A stretch of DNA of 32,500 nucleotides. Source: Mesostigma viride. Lineage: Eukaryota > Streptophyta > Mesostigmatophyceae > Mesostigmatales > Mesostigmataceae. Every line of letters begins with the position of its first letter. The stretch's first letter is position 1. The translations under genes were made by a program, and so were the position numbers. Under the pieces are notes generated by a model, which saw only the letters and a program-made list of their open reading frames with translations, was not told the origin of the DNA and searched no databases. Positions 19,162 through 30,868 of the stretch are shown piece by piece. The stretch lies in NCBI GenBank assembly GCA_009746045.1, contig RPFO01000429.1, positions 1 through 32,500 of the forward strand, given 5' to 3'.

Positions 19162-19804
19162 AGTTAGAAAGAGCTCCCAACGTATGTGAGCTCTTGATCT
19201 TTCACAGCGCGTCTTAGCCAATGTTGCAAGGCAGCAACCTTAAATCTGTTCACCAGGCCACGACCACAATGGGCACTTCCACGACCAAGGTGGCACCCAC
19301 GGTTCGTGCTTTCCGAGATAGCTGGTCATCCCCCATGACCAAGCTATATCCTTGCGTTGTTCCTCGTTCCCATCGGCGTGACGAGGCACGTGCAGGCGTG
19401 CAAGCAAATCCTCAACGTCCACTGGCATCAGTGCAGAGCCAGGACGAACTGGATTTGCCTAGACTCTGCAACCTAGGAAGTACAGGACCTGTCACAAGCC
19501 TGCAAGGCCTAGTATCCTTGCAGCCCTGTGCCAGCTCCAGTACCCTACTAGTCACAGGCTGCTGCTCCTCCTGGTCTACGTGGACCACAGTCACGTGATA
19601 GACAGGCTAAGCCTGTGCAGGCACGGCCTGCCACGTGTCCTGTCCACTACACCAGAGGACTGCACCCTAGTCGGCCACGGACGGCTAGGACTTCGGGACT
19701 TGATATCTTTTCGTCCCTTGTCTGTTTCAGGCGGTCAGCACGGCGTTGGAAAGGTCTTTCCAAACTGCATCCACTTAGCATATTGGTTGCCCAAAATGCT
19801 AACT
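19162..19804 (-). repeat. 5' LTR of the copia element (643 bp)
   Basis: It begins AGTTAGAAAG and ends AATGCTAACT on the plus strand, matching the left LTR end to end except for one substitution and two single-base indels. It would carry the element promoter; I see no convincing TATA box. Confidence 0.92.
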
Positions 19805-19809
19805 TCATC
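19805..19809. other. Target site duplication, right copy (TCATC)
   Basis: Identical to 11318-11322. The satellite resumes immediately afterwards with ATTAATTACATAATTGCC. Confidence 0.8.
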
Positions 19810-22800
19810 ATTAATTACATAATTGCCATCCATGTACGTACACGGGCCATGATGACACCATGGGAGCCTGAATCCTCATCATTAAGTACATACATGCCAT
19901 CCATGTACGTAGACGGGCCATGCATGATGAAACCATGGGAGCCTGAATCCTCATCATTTTTTTTTCTTTGACATCCATGTGTACACGTAGACACGCCATG
20001 ATGACACCATGGGAGCCTGAGTCCTCATCATTTTTTTTATGAGACATCCATGTACGTAGGCCAGCCATGATGACACCATGGGAGCCTGAATCCTCATCAT
20101 TTTTTTTTCTTTGACATCCATGTACGTAGACGGGCCATGATGACACCATGGGAGCCTGAATCCTCATCATTAATTACATACATGCCATCCATGTACGTAC
20201 ACGGGCCATGATGACACCATGGGAGCCTGAATCCTCATCATTTACTATTCCTTGACATCCATGTACCTAGCCCAGCCATGGAGACACCATGGGAGCCTGA
20301 ATCCTCCTCATTAATTACATAAATGCCAACCATGTAGGTAGACAAACCATGATGACACCATGGGAGCCTGAATCCTCATCATTTACTATTCCTTGACATC
20401 CATGTACGTAGGCCAGCCATGATGACACCAATGGAGCCTGAATCCTCTTCATTTTTTTTATGAGAGGATTCAGGTTACATAAATGCCAACCATGTAGGTA
20501 GACAAGCCATGATGACACCATGGGAGCCTGAATCCTCATCATTAAATACATAAATGCCATCCATGTACGTAGACGGGCCATGATGACACCATGGGAGCCT
20601 GAATCCTCATCATTAATTACATAAATGCCATCCATGTACGTACACGGGCCATGATGACACCATGGGAGCCTGAATCCTCATCATTAATTACATAAATGCC
20701 ATTCATGTACGTAGACGGGCCATGATGACACCATGGGAGCCTGAATCCTCATCATTTTTTTTTCTTTGACATCCATGTACGTGGACGGGCCATGATGACA
20801 CCATGGGAGCCTGAATCCTCATCATTTTTTTAATGAGAGGATTCAGGTTACATAAATGCCAACCATGTAGGTAGACAAGCCATGATGACACCATGGGAGC
20901 CTGAATCCTCATCATTTACTATTCCTTGACATCCATGTACGTAGCCCAGCCATGGAGACACCATGGGAGCCTGAATCCTCCTCATTAATTACATAAATGC
21001 CAACCATGTACGTAGACAAACCATGATGACACCATGGGAGCCTGAATCCTCATCATTTACTATTCCTTGACATCCATGTACGTAGGCCAGCCATGATGAC
21101 ACCAATGGAGCCTGAATCCTCTTCATTTTTTTAATGAGAGGATTCAGGTTACATAAATGCCAACCATGTAGGTAGACAAGCCATGATGACACCATGGGAG
21201 CCTGAATCCTCATCATTAAATACATAAATGCCATCCATGTACGTACACGGGCAATGATGACACCATGGGAGCCTGAATCCTCATCATTAATTACATAAAT
21301 GCCATCCATGTACGTAGACGGGCCATGATGACACCATGGGAGCCTGAATCCTCATCATTTTTTTTTCTTTGACATCCATGTACGTGGACGGGCCATGATG
21401 ACACCATGGGAGCCTGAATCCTCATCATTTTTTTATGAGAGGATTCAGGTTACATAAATGCCAACCATGTAGGTAGACAAGCCATGATGACACCATGGGA
21501 GCCTGAATCCTCATCATTAAATACATAAATGCCATCCATGTACGTAGACGGGCCATGATGACACCCTGGGAGCCTAAATCCTCATCATTAATTACAAAAT
21601 CGCCATCCATGTACGTAGACGGGCCATGATGACACCATGGGAGCCTGAATCCTCATCATTTACTATTCCTTGACATCCATGTACGTAGCCCAGCCATGGA
21701 GACACCATGGGAGCCTGAATCCTCCTCATTAATTACATAAATGCCAACCATGTACGTAGACAAACCATGATGACACCATGGGAGCCTGAATCCTCATCAT
21801 TTACTATTCCTTGACATCCATGTACGTAGGCCAGCCATGATGACACCAATGGAGCCTGAATCCTCTTCATTTTTTTTATGAGAGGATTCAGGTTACATAA
21901 ATGCCAACCATGTAGGTAGACAAGCCATGATGACACCATGGGAGCCTGAATCCTCATCATTAAATACATAAATGCCATCCATGTACGTACACGGGCAATG
22001 ATGACACCATGGGAGCCTGAATCCTCATCATTAATTACATAAATGCCATTCATGTACGTAGACGGGCCATGATGACACCATGGGAGCCTGAATCCTCATC
22101 ATTTTTTTTTCTTTGACATCCATGTACGTGGACGGGCCATGATGACACCATGGGAGCCTGAATCCTCATCATTTTTTTTATGAGAGGATTCAGGTTACAT
22201 AAATGCCAACCATGTAGGTAGACAAGCCATGATGACACCATGGGAGCCTGAATCCTCATCATTAAATACATAAATGCCATCCATGTACGTAGACGGGCCA
22301 TGATGACACCCTGGGAGCCTAAATCCTCATCATTAATTACAAAATCGCCATCCATGTACGTAGACGGGCCATGATGACACCATGGGAGCCTGAATCCTCA
22401 TCATTTACTATTCCTTGACATCCATGTACGTACACGGGCCATGATGACACCATGGGAGCCTGAATCCTCATCATTTTTTTTTCTTTGACATCCATGTACA
22501 TACGTAGGCCAGCCATGATGACACCAATGGAGCCTGAATCCTCATCATTAATTACATACATGCCATCCATGTACGTAGACGGGCCATGATGACACCAATG
22601 GAGCCTGAATCCTCATCATTAATTACATAAATGCCAACCATGTACATACACGGGCAATGATGACACCATGGGAGCCTGAATCCTCATCATTAATTACATA
22701 AATGCCAACCATGAACGTAGACGGGCCATGGTGACCCCATGGGAGCCTGAATCCTCATCATTAATTACATAAATGCCATCCATGTACGTAGGCCAGCCAT

Positions 22801-23181
22801 GATGACACTATGGGAGCCTGAATCCTCATCATTAATTTCATACATGCCAACAACACGTAGACGGGCCATAATGACACCAATGGAGCCTGAATCCTCATCA
22901 TTGATTACATAAATGCCATTCATGTACGTACACGGGCAATGATGACACCATGGGAGCCTGAATCCTCATCATTAATTACATAAATGCCAACCATGAACGT
23001 AGACGGGCCATGGTGACCCCATGGGAGCCTGAATCCTCATCATTAATTACATAAATGCCATCCATGTACGTAGGCCAGCCATGATGACACTATGGGAGCC
23101 TGAATCCTCATCATTAATTTCATACATGCCAACAACACGTATACAAGCCATGATGACACCATGGGAGCCTGAATCCTCATC
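19810..23181 (+). repeat. Higher-order repeat copy 1 (3372 bp)
   Basis: The distinctive start ATTAATTACATAATTGCC at 19810 recurs at 23182. Rare variants such as GTGTACACGTAGACACGCC (19979 and 23351) recur at the same 3372-bp offset. Confidence 0.85.
20880..22427 (+). repeat. 744-bp tandem block duplication within the higher-order repeat
   Basis: 20880-21683 matches 21624-22427 at an offset of 744 bp (for example, the GTAGCCCAGCCATGGAGACA unit at 20940 and 21684). Copy 2 has only one such block. Confidence 0.8.
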
Positions 23182-25316
23182 ATTAATTACATAATTGCCA
23201 TCCATGTACGTACACGGGCCATGATGACACCATGGGAGCCTGAATCCTCATCATTAAGTACATACATGCCATCCATGTACGTAGACGGGCCATGCATGAT
23301 GAAACCATGGGAGCCTGAATCCTCATCATTTTTTTTTCTTTGACATCCATGTGTACACGTAGACACGCCATGATGACACCATGGGAGCCTGAGTCCTCAT
23401 CATTTTTTTTATGAGACATCCGTGTACGTAGGCCAGCCATGATGACACCATGGGAGCCTGAATCCTCATCATTTTTTTTTCTTTGACATCCATGTACGTA
23501 GACGGGCCATGATGACACCATGGGAGCCTGAATCCTCATCATTAATTACATACATGCCATCCATGTACGTACACGGGCCATGATGACACCATGGGAGCCT
23601 GAATCCTCATCATTTACTATTCCTTGACATCCATGTACCTAGCCCAGCCATGGAGACACCATGGGAGCCTGAATCCTCCTCATTAATTACATAAATGCCA
23701 ACCATGTACGTAGACAAACCATGATGACACCATGGGAGCCTGAATCCTCATCATTTACTATTCCTTGACATCCATGTACGTAGGCCAGCCATGATGACAC
23801 CAATGGAGCCTGAATCCTCTTCATTTTTTTTATGAGAGGATTCAGGTTACATAAATGCCAACCATTTAGGTAGACAAGCCATGATGACACCATGGGAGCC
23901 TGAATCCTCATCATTAAATACATAAATGCCATCCATGTACGTAGACGGGCCATGATGACACCATGGGAGCCTGAATCCTCATCATTAATTACATAAATGC
24001 CATCCATGTACGTACACGGGCAATGATGACACCATGGGAGCCTGAATCCTCATCATTAATTACATAAATGCCATTCATGTACGTAGACGGGCCATGATGA
24101 CACCATGGGAGCCTGAATCCTCATCATTTTTTTTTCTTTGACATCCATGTACGTGGACGGGCCATGATGACACCATGGGAGCCTGAATCCTCATCATTTT
24201 TTTTATGAGAGGATTCAGGTTACATAAATGCCAACCATGTAGGTAGACAAGCCATGATGACACCATGGGAGCCTGAATCCTCATCATTTACTATTCCTTG
24301 ACATCCATGTACGTAGCCCAGCCATGGAGACACCATGGGAGCCTGAATCCTCATCATTAATTACATAAATGCCAACCATGTACGTAGACAAACCATGATG
24401 ACACCATGGGAGCCTGAATCCTCATCATTTACTATTCCTTGACATCCATGTACGTAGGCCAGCCATGATGACACCAATGGAGCCTGAATCCTCTTCATTT
24501 TTTTTATGAGAGGATTCAGGTTACATAAATGCCAACCATGTAGGTAGACAAGCCATGATGACACCATGGGAGCCTGAATCCTCATCATTAAATACATAAA
24601 TGCCATCCATGTACGTACACGGGCAATGATGACACCATGGGAGCCTGAATCCTCATCATTAATTACATAACTGCCATTCATGTACGTAGACGGGCCATGA
24701 TGACACCATGGGAGCCTGAATCCTCATCATTTTTTTTTCTTTGACATCCATGTACGTGGACGGGCCATGATGACACCATGGGAGCCTGAATCCTCATCAT
24801 TTTTTTTATGAGAGGATTCAGGTTACATAAATGCCAACCATGTAGGTAGACAAGCCATGATGACACCATGGGAGCCTGAATCCTCATCATTAAATACATA
24901 AATGCCATCCATGTACGTAGACGGGCCATGATGACACCCTGGGAGCCTAAATCCTCATCATTAATTACAAAATCGCCATCCATGTACGTAGACGGGCCAT
25001 GATGACACCATGGGAGCCTGAATCCTCATCATTTACTATTCCTTGACATCCATGTACGTACACGGGCCATGATGACACCATGGGAGCCTGAATCCTCATC
25101 ATTTTTTTTTCTTTGACATCCATGTACATACGTAGGCCAGCCATGATGACACCAATGGAGCCTGAATCCTCATCATTAATTACATACATGCCATCCATGT
25201 ACGTAGACGGGCCATGATGACACCAATGGAGCCTGAATCCTCATCATTAATTACATAAATGCCAACCATGTACATACACGGGCAATGATGACACCATGGG
25301 AGCCTGAATCCTCATC
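23182..25316 (+). repeat. Higher-order repeat copy 2, shorter
   Basis: It matches copy 1 at offset 3372 up to about 24680, and then at offset 2628. It therefore lacks one 744-bp block. The match ends near 25316, where the linker type changes. Confidence 0.8.
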
Positions 25317-25905
25317 ATTTTTTTTTTCTTTGACATCCATGTACATACGTAGGCCAGCCATGATGACACCAATGGAGCCTGAATCCTCATCATTAATTAC
25401 ATACATGCCATCCATGTACGTAGACAAGCCATGATGACACCATGGGAGCCTGAATCCTCATCATTTACTATTCCTTGACATCCATGTACGTAGGCCAGCC
25501 ATGATGACACCAATGGACTCAGCCTGAATCCTCATCATTTTTTTTATGAGAGGATTCAGGTTACATAAATGCCAACCATGTAGGTAGACAAGCCATGATG
25601 ACACCATGGGAGCCTGAATCCTCATCATTAATTACATAAATGCCATCCATGTACGTAGACGGGCCATGATGACCCCATGCCAGGAGCCTAAATCCTCATC
25701 ATTAATTACATAAATGCCATCCATGTACGTAGACGGGCCATGATGACCCCATGCCAGGAGCCTAAATCCTCATCATTAATTACAAAATCGCCATCCATGT
25801 ACGTAGACAAGCCATGATGACACCATGGGAGCCTGAATCCTCATCATTAATTACATACATGCCATCCATGTACGTAGACAAGCCATGATGACCAAATGGG
25901 AGCCT

Positions 25906-25968
25906 GAATCCTCATCATTAGTTACATAAATGGATGGCATGTATGTAATTACATAATGATGAGGAATC
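25906..25968. other. Orientation switch of the satellite (central palindrome)
   Basis: Left of about 25933 the units read GAATCCTCATCATTA; right of it they read TAATGATGAGGAATC. The two linkers meet directly with the intervening core missing, so the junction is a near-palindrome. Confidence 0.85.
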
Positions 25969-28711
25969 AGGCTCCCATGGTGTCATCATGGCCCGTCTAC
26001 GTACATGGATGGCATTTATGTAATTAATGATGAGGATTCAGGCTCCCATGGTGTCATCATGGCCTGTCTACGTACATGGATGTCTCAGAAAAAAAATGAT
26101 GAGGATTCAGGCTCCCGTGGTGTCATTATGGCCCGTCTACGTGTTGTTGGCATGTATGAAATTAATGATGAGGATTCAGGCTCCCATCATTGGTGTCATC
26201 ATGGCTTGTCTACGTGTTGTTGGCATGTATGTAATTAATGATGAGGATTCAGGCTCCCATGGTGTCATCATGGCCCGTCTACATACATGGATGGCGATTT
26301 TGTAATTAATGATGAGGAATCAGGCTCCCATGGTGTCATCATGGCCCGTCTACGTACATGGATGGCATTTATGTAATTAATGATGAGGATTCAGGCTCCC
26401 ATGGTGTCATCATGGCCTGTCTACGTACATGGATGTCTCAGAAAAAAAATGATGAGGATTCAGGCTCCCATGGTGTCATCATGGCTGGCCTACGTACATG
26501 GATGTCAAAGAAAAAAAAATGATGAGGAATCAGGCTCCCATGGTGTCATCATGGCCCGTCTACGTACATGGATGGCATTTATGTAATTAATGATGAGGAT
26601 TCAGGCTCCCATGGTGTCATCATGGCCTGTCTACGTACATGGATGTCTCAGAAAAAAAATGATGAGGATTCAGGCTCCCATGGTGTCATCATGGCTGGCC
26701 TACGTACATGGTTGGCATTTATGTAATTAATGATGAGGATTCAGGCTCCATTGGTGTCATCATGGCTGGCCTACGTATGTACATGGATGTCAAAGAAAAA
26801 AAAATGATGAGGATTCAGGCTCCCATGGTGTCATCATGGCTGGCCTACCTACATGGTTGGCATTTATGTAATTAATGATGAGGATTCAGGCTCCCATGGT
26901 GTCATCATGGCCTGTCTACGTACATGGATGTCTCAGAAAAAAAATGATGAGGATTCAGGCTCCCATGGTGTCATCATGGCTGGCCTACGTACATGGATGT
27001 CAAAGAAAAAAAAATGATCAGGATTCAGGCTCCCGTGGTGTCATTATGGCCCGTCTACGTGTTGTTGGCATGTATGAAATTAATGATGAGGATTCAGGCT
27101 CCCATGGTGTCATCATGGCTGGCCTACGTACATGGATGTCAAAGAAAAAAAAATGATGAGGATTCAGGCTCCCATGGTGTCATCATGGCCCGTCTACGTA
27201 CATGGATGGCATGTATGTAATAAATGATGAGGATTCAGGCTCCCATGGTGTCATCATGGCTGGCCTACCTACATGGTTGGCATTTATGTAATTAATGATG
27301 AGGATTCAGGCTCCCATCATTGGTGTCATCATGGCTTGTCTACGTGTTGTTGGCATGTATGTAATTAATGATGAGGATTCAGGCTCCCATGGTGTCATCA
27401 TGGCCCGTCTACATACATGGATGGCGATTTTGTAATTAATGATGAGGATTTAGGCTCCCATGGGGTCATCATGGCCCGTCTACGTACATGGATGGCATTT
27501 ATGTAATTAATGATGAGGATTCAGGCTCCCATGGTGTCATCATGGCTTGTCTACCTACATGGTTGGCATTTATGTAACCTGAATCCTCTCATAAAAAAAA
27601 TGAAGAGGATTCAGGCTCCATTGGTGTCATCATGGCTGGCCTACGTACATGGATGGCAAGGAATAGTAAATGATGAGGATTCAGGCTCCCATGGTGTCAT
27701 CATGGCTTGTCTACGTACATGGATGGCATGTATGTAATTAATGATGAGGATTCAGGCTCCATTGGTGTCATCATGGCCCGTGTACGTACATGGATGGCAT
27801 GTATGTAATTAATGATGAGGATTCAGGCTCCATTGGTGTCATCATGGCTGGCCTACGTACATGGATGTCTCATAAACAAAATGATGAGGATTCAGGCTCC
27901 CATGGTGTCATCATGGCCCGTCTACGTACATGAATGGCATTTATGTAATTAATGATGAGGATTCAGGCTCCCATGGTGTCATCATGGCTGGCCTACGTAC
28001 ATGGATGGCATGTATGTAATTAATGATGAGGATTCAGGCTCCATTGGTGTCATCATGGCTGGCCTACGTACATGGATGTCTCATAAACAAAATGATCAGG
28101 ATTCAGGCTCCCATGGTGTCATCATGGCTGGCCTACGTACATGGTTGGCATTTATGTAATTAATGATGAGGATTCAGGCTCCATTGGTGTCATCATGGCT
28201 GGCCTACGTACATGGATGTCTCATAAACAAAATGATGAGGATTCAGGCTCCCATGGTGTCATCATGGCCCGTCTACGTACATGAATGGCATTTATGTAAT
28301 TAATGATGAGGATTCAGGCTACCATGGTGTCATCATGGCTGGCCTACGTACATGGATGGCATGTATGTAATTAATGATGAGGATTCAGGCTCCATTGGGG
28401 TCATCATGGCTGGCCTACGTACATTGATGTCAAGGAATAGTAAATGATGAGGATTCAGGCTCCATTGGGGTCATCATGGCTGGCCTACGTACATGGATGT
28501 CAAGGAATAGTAAATGATGAGGATTCAGGCTCCCATGGTGTCATCATGGCTGGCCTACGTACATGGATGGCATGTATGTAATTAATGATGAGGATTCAGG
28601 CTCCATTGGTGTCATCATGGCTGGCCTACGTACATGGATGTCTCATAAACAAAATGATGAGGATTCAGGCTCCCATGGTGTCATCATTGCCCGTGTACGT
28701 ACCTGGATGGC
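25933..28711 (-). repeat. Modular 72-bp satellite, inverted segment
   Basis: From about 25933 the same units run in the opposite orientation (ATGATGAGGATTCAGGCTCC on the plus strand) until 28711. Linker types are the same plus a TCTCATAAACAAA form. It is less clearly organised in higher-order blocks than the middle segment. Confidence 0.95.
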
Positions 28712-30868
28712 ATTACAAGGCAGGCGCCTCAGTCCGTAGCATCATAAAACATCATAAATGATCAAACATGCATTATTTCATCAATTCCAGCATACAGAAC
28801 ATCCATAACAGCGATTAAACATAGGTAGCCATGCACAGTTTTTCTCACATGTCAGTGCTAGACTAAATAAGTAAAAGTAAGCCTAGATCATTGGAAATGC
28901 TAACTGGAGCTCCTTATATGCTGGGCTTCATCATTTCAGCTGTTAGCTGGCTACGGGGCGACATGCGGCACTAAGTGGCATTACAATGGTATGAGGCGTG
29001 CACAATGGTGCTTTTGAATGGCCGGGTAATGCTCAAAATGATCACTAACACACAGCTTAAACTATGCTTCATGTTGTTCTAAAGAAAACGTCACCATGTG
29101 GTGGCTACCAAGCTCTACTAGCAGGTATACCACTGTGCCAAGGCCCAAATGCACGTGTGCAAGGGGCTACGTAGCCCATGCATCCACAACATAAAAAATG
29201 ACCTCCATATGCTTGCCTGAGATGAAATGACACAGAGACAACTCATGGACCTTCTTTTGAATGCAAGCAGGGCACTGGGACCTCCACAGGTGTTACATGA
29301 AGACAGATGGGGTGACTGCACAACAGCCATACTAACAAAGCTAAAAGGCTAACCAAAAACAGGCCAGGATACCATCTATTCTTAAGGATTTAGGCTATAG
29401 AAACCATCATGATACCATATAGAACTTATTTACATGTAACATCAATCATTATTCTAGTATATTTGGTGCAGACGCAGCCAATCATGCACAAAACTGATGA
29501 AAATCTGACCGTAATGGCTGTGCGCAACCACCACCACAAACAATTACAGAAAAGTACTAACGAAGCAAATTTGACATCCCAAACCTTCAACAATGAGTCC
29601 GAGATTACTTACCGAGTGATACGACGACTTTATCTTGTCGACGGTAACCGCAGGGACACTAAACTACGCCAGGTCGAAACCGCAAAAAAAAAGGCTCAAG
29701 GACAGCTAGCAAGCTGACGACAGGGCCGATGCGTCAAGACTTTCCTGGCCCACGACACTAATGAAATATTCGAAATACATCGTAACAAATTTACTCGATG
29801 CGAAATATTCAATTATAAAGCCGCCGATAACAAGTGCTAGCTTCATTGTCACTCCCGTCACAATAAACACGCGTTGACGCAGTAAAACCCAGACCGAGAT
29901 GATTGCGCACCTCAGTAAATGTTGCGCGACTGCGGCTACAGCATCTTTACAACGCACAAATAATGCCTACAAAATTTGGAACGAATCCATGCATCGATGC
30001 TCCTACACCAATCAGTTTTCTGCACCGCCATAGCCTCGAATATGCATGTTCGTAATTATTTTACATTCACTTTCGTCCCGGTGGACCTGGGTACCCCCTG
30101 TACTGTAACCGTTAATTAGTCCCTGTAGTCTTGGTCGAAACATAGTGATGTCCGGTATCAGGGCGTAGAGCACATCTACTAGCTCTAGCAGCAGACCTAA
30201 AAATATCGCGGAAATGTCTACTGGCATTCGCGCCGCGCCGCTTCCCATCTCGCGCCTATTTGTAGCCCAGTAGTTACTAATCCTGCGATCATGATGGAAT
30301 ATACATGTAGTGATACTAATCGATACATGTAGTACACATGGTTGGCGCACAGAATGTTGTACAACCTGCCCTACATGTCGGAAAAACGCACACTCTGACA
30401 AACGTGATTGGAATATATTGTACAACATCATCACTAACGCTACATCCGGAACTGTTCTAGTGAATAGCATTACAATGTACTCCCCCGGCAGGTGTGGGTG
30501 CCCGAATACTTGGAGTCTGAACACGCAGTGTCGACTCCTATTGGTGCAAAGGCATTTTTGTCGTCTCTTCATTTTTTATTCTCCGTTACCACTATATATT
30601 GTACAATAGCATGTAGGATGGTACATCCAGAACTGTTCGAGCGAATAGCAGGGGGATCTACACCCCCGGTGGGGATCTACACCCTACTCCAATACCTGGA
30701 TGAGACCGGCAGTCGCCGTGTCGAATCCTTTTTGCGGCATGTCCTTTTTCAGGGTTCCTTTTTTTTAGTTTTTTTCCCTTTTTTTTTTTTTTTCTCCATT
30801 TTTACAAATCAGATTTTTTCAGAACAGTGCATACGGCTAAGCTTTCATTTCGCAAGACAATTCTTACG
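28712..30868. other. Region without a confident gene
   Basis: The satellite ends in GGCATTACAAGGC and mixed sequence follows. One plus-strand frame (29409-29717, 102 codons) begins with a hydrophobic segment (SIIILVYL) that could be a signal anchor, but nothing else supports it. A minus-strand frame at 30012-30572 has no recognisable domain. Long T runs lie at 30760-30800. Confidence 0.4.
30445..30650 (+). repeat. Two dispersed copies of a 25-bp motif
   Basis: TCCGGAACTGTTC followed by GTGAATAGCA or GCGAATAGCA occurs at 30445-30469 and, with one change (TCCAGAAC), at 30626-30650. A third copy is at 31165-31190, inside the fold-back element, and its inverse is at 31292-31317. Confidence 0.7.

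Larger units (their letters stand above)
11323..19804 (-). mobile_element. Complete Ty1/copia LTR retrotransposon inserted in satellite
   Basis: The element is 8,482 bp with direct LTRs of 645 and 643 bp and a TCATC duplication on both sides. On the minus strand it reads 5' LTR (19804-19162), two leader ORFs, gag with a CCHC knuckle, integrase, protease-like domain, reverse transcriptase-RNase H, a long 3' region, a polypurine tract and the 3' LTR (11967-11323). The RT and RNase H motifs place it in the copia superfamily. The coding region is split by several frame changes, although the LTRs differ at only three positions. It sits exactly at a boundary of the 3372-bp higher-order repeat. Confidence 0.92.
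19810..25932 (+). repeat. Modular 72-bp satellite, middle segment
   Basis: Same orientation and core as the left segment. The linkers between cores are of recurring kinds: TAATTACATAAATGCC, TTACTATTCCTTGAC, a T run plus CTTTGAC, a hairpin type (T run, ATGAGAGGATTCAGG), and TAATTTCATACATGCCAACA. A second variable box (GTAGACGGGCC, GTAGGCCAGCC, GTAGACAAGCC, GTACACGGGCA, GTAGCCCAGCC) follows ATCCATGTAC. Open frames on the minus strand (MMRIQAPMVSSW repeats) are artefacts of the repeat. Confidence 0.95.

Noticed and set aside
9811-27737. Many 60-136 codon open frames in the satellite (MMRIQAPMVSSW, DEDSGSHGVIM repeats)
   Set aside because: They arise from reading the repeat core in different frames, start and stop at arbitrary linkers, and occur throughout the array without conservation of one product.
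9595-28711. CRISPR-like alternation of constant and variable parts
   Set aside because: The spacers are a handful of recurring linkers, not unique sequences. There are no cas genes and the context is eukaryotic.
29409-29717. 102-codon plus-strand frame with a signal-anchor-like start
   Set aside because: Single weak feature, no conserved motif; mentioned in the region entry only.
30012-30572. 186-codon minus-strand frame with a hydrophobic stretch (AIFLGLLLELVDVLYAL)
   Set aside because: No family resemblance, and one hydrophobic run is not enough. It overlaps a dispersed repeat motif.
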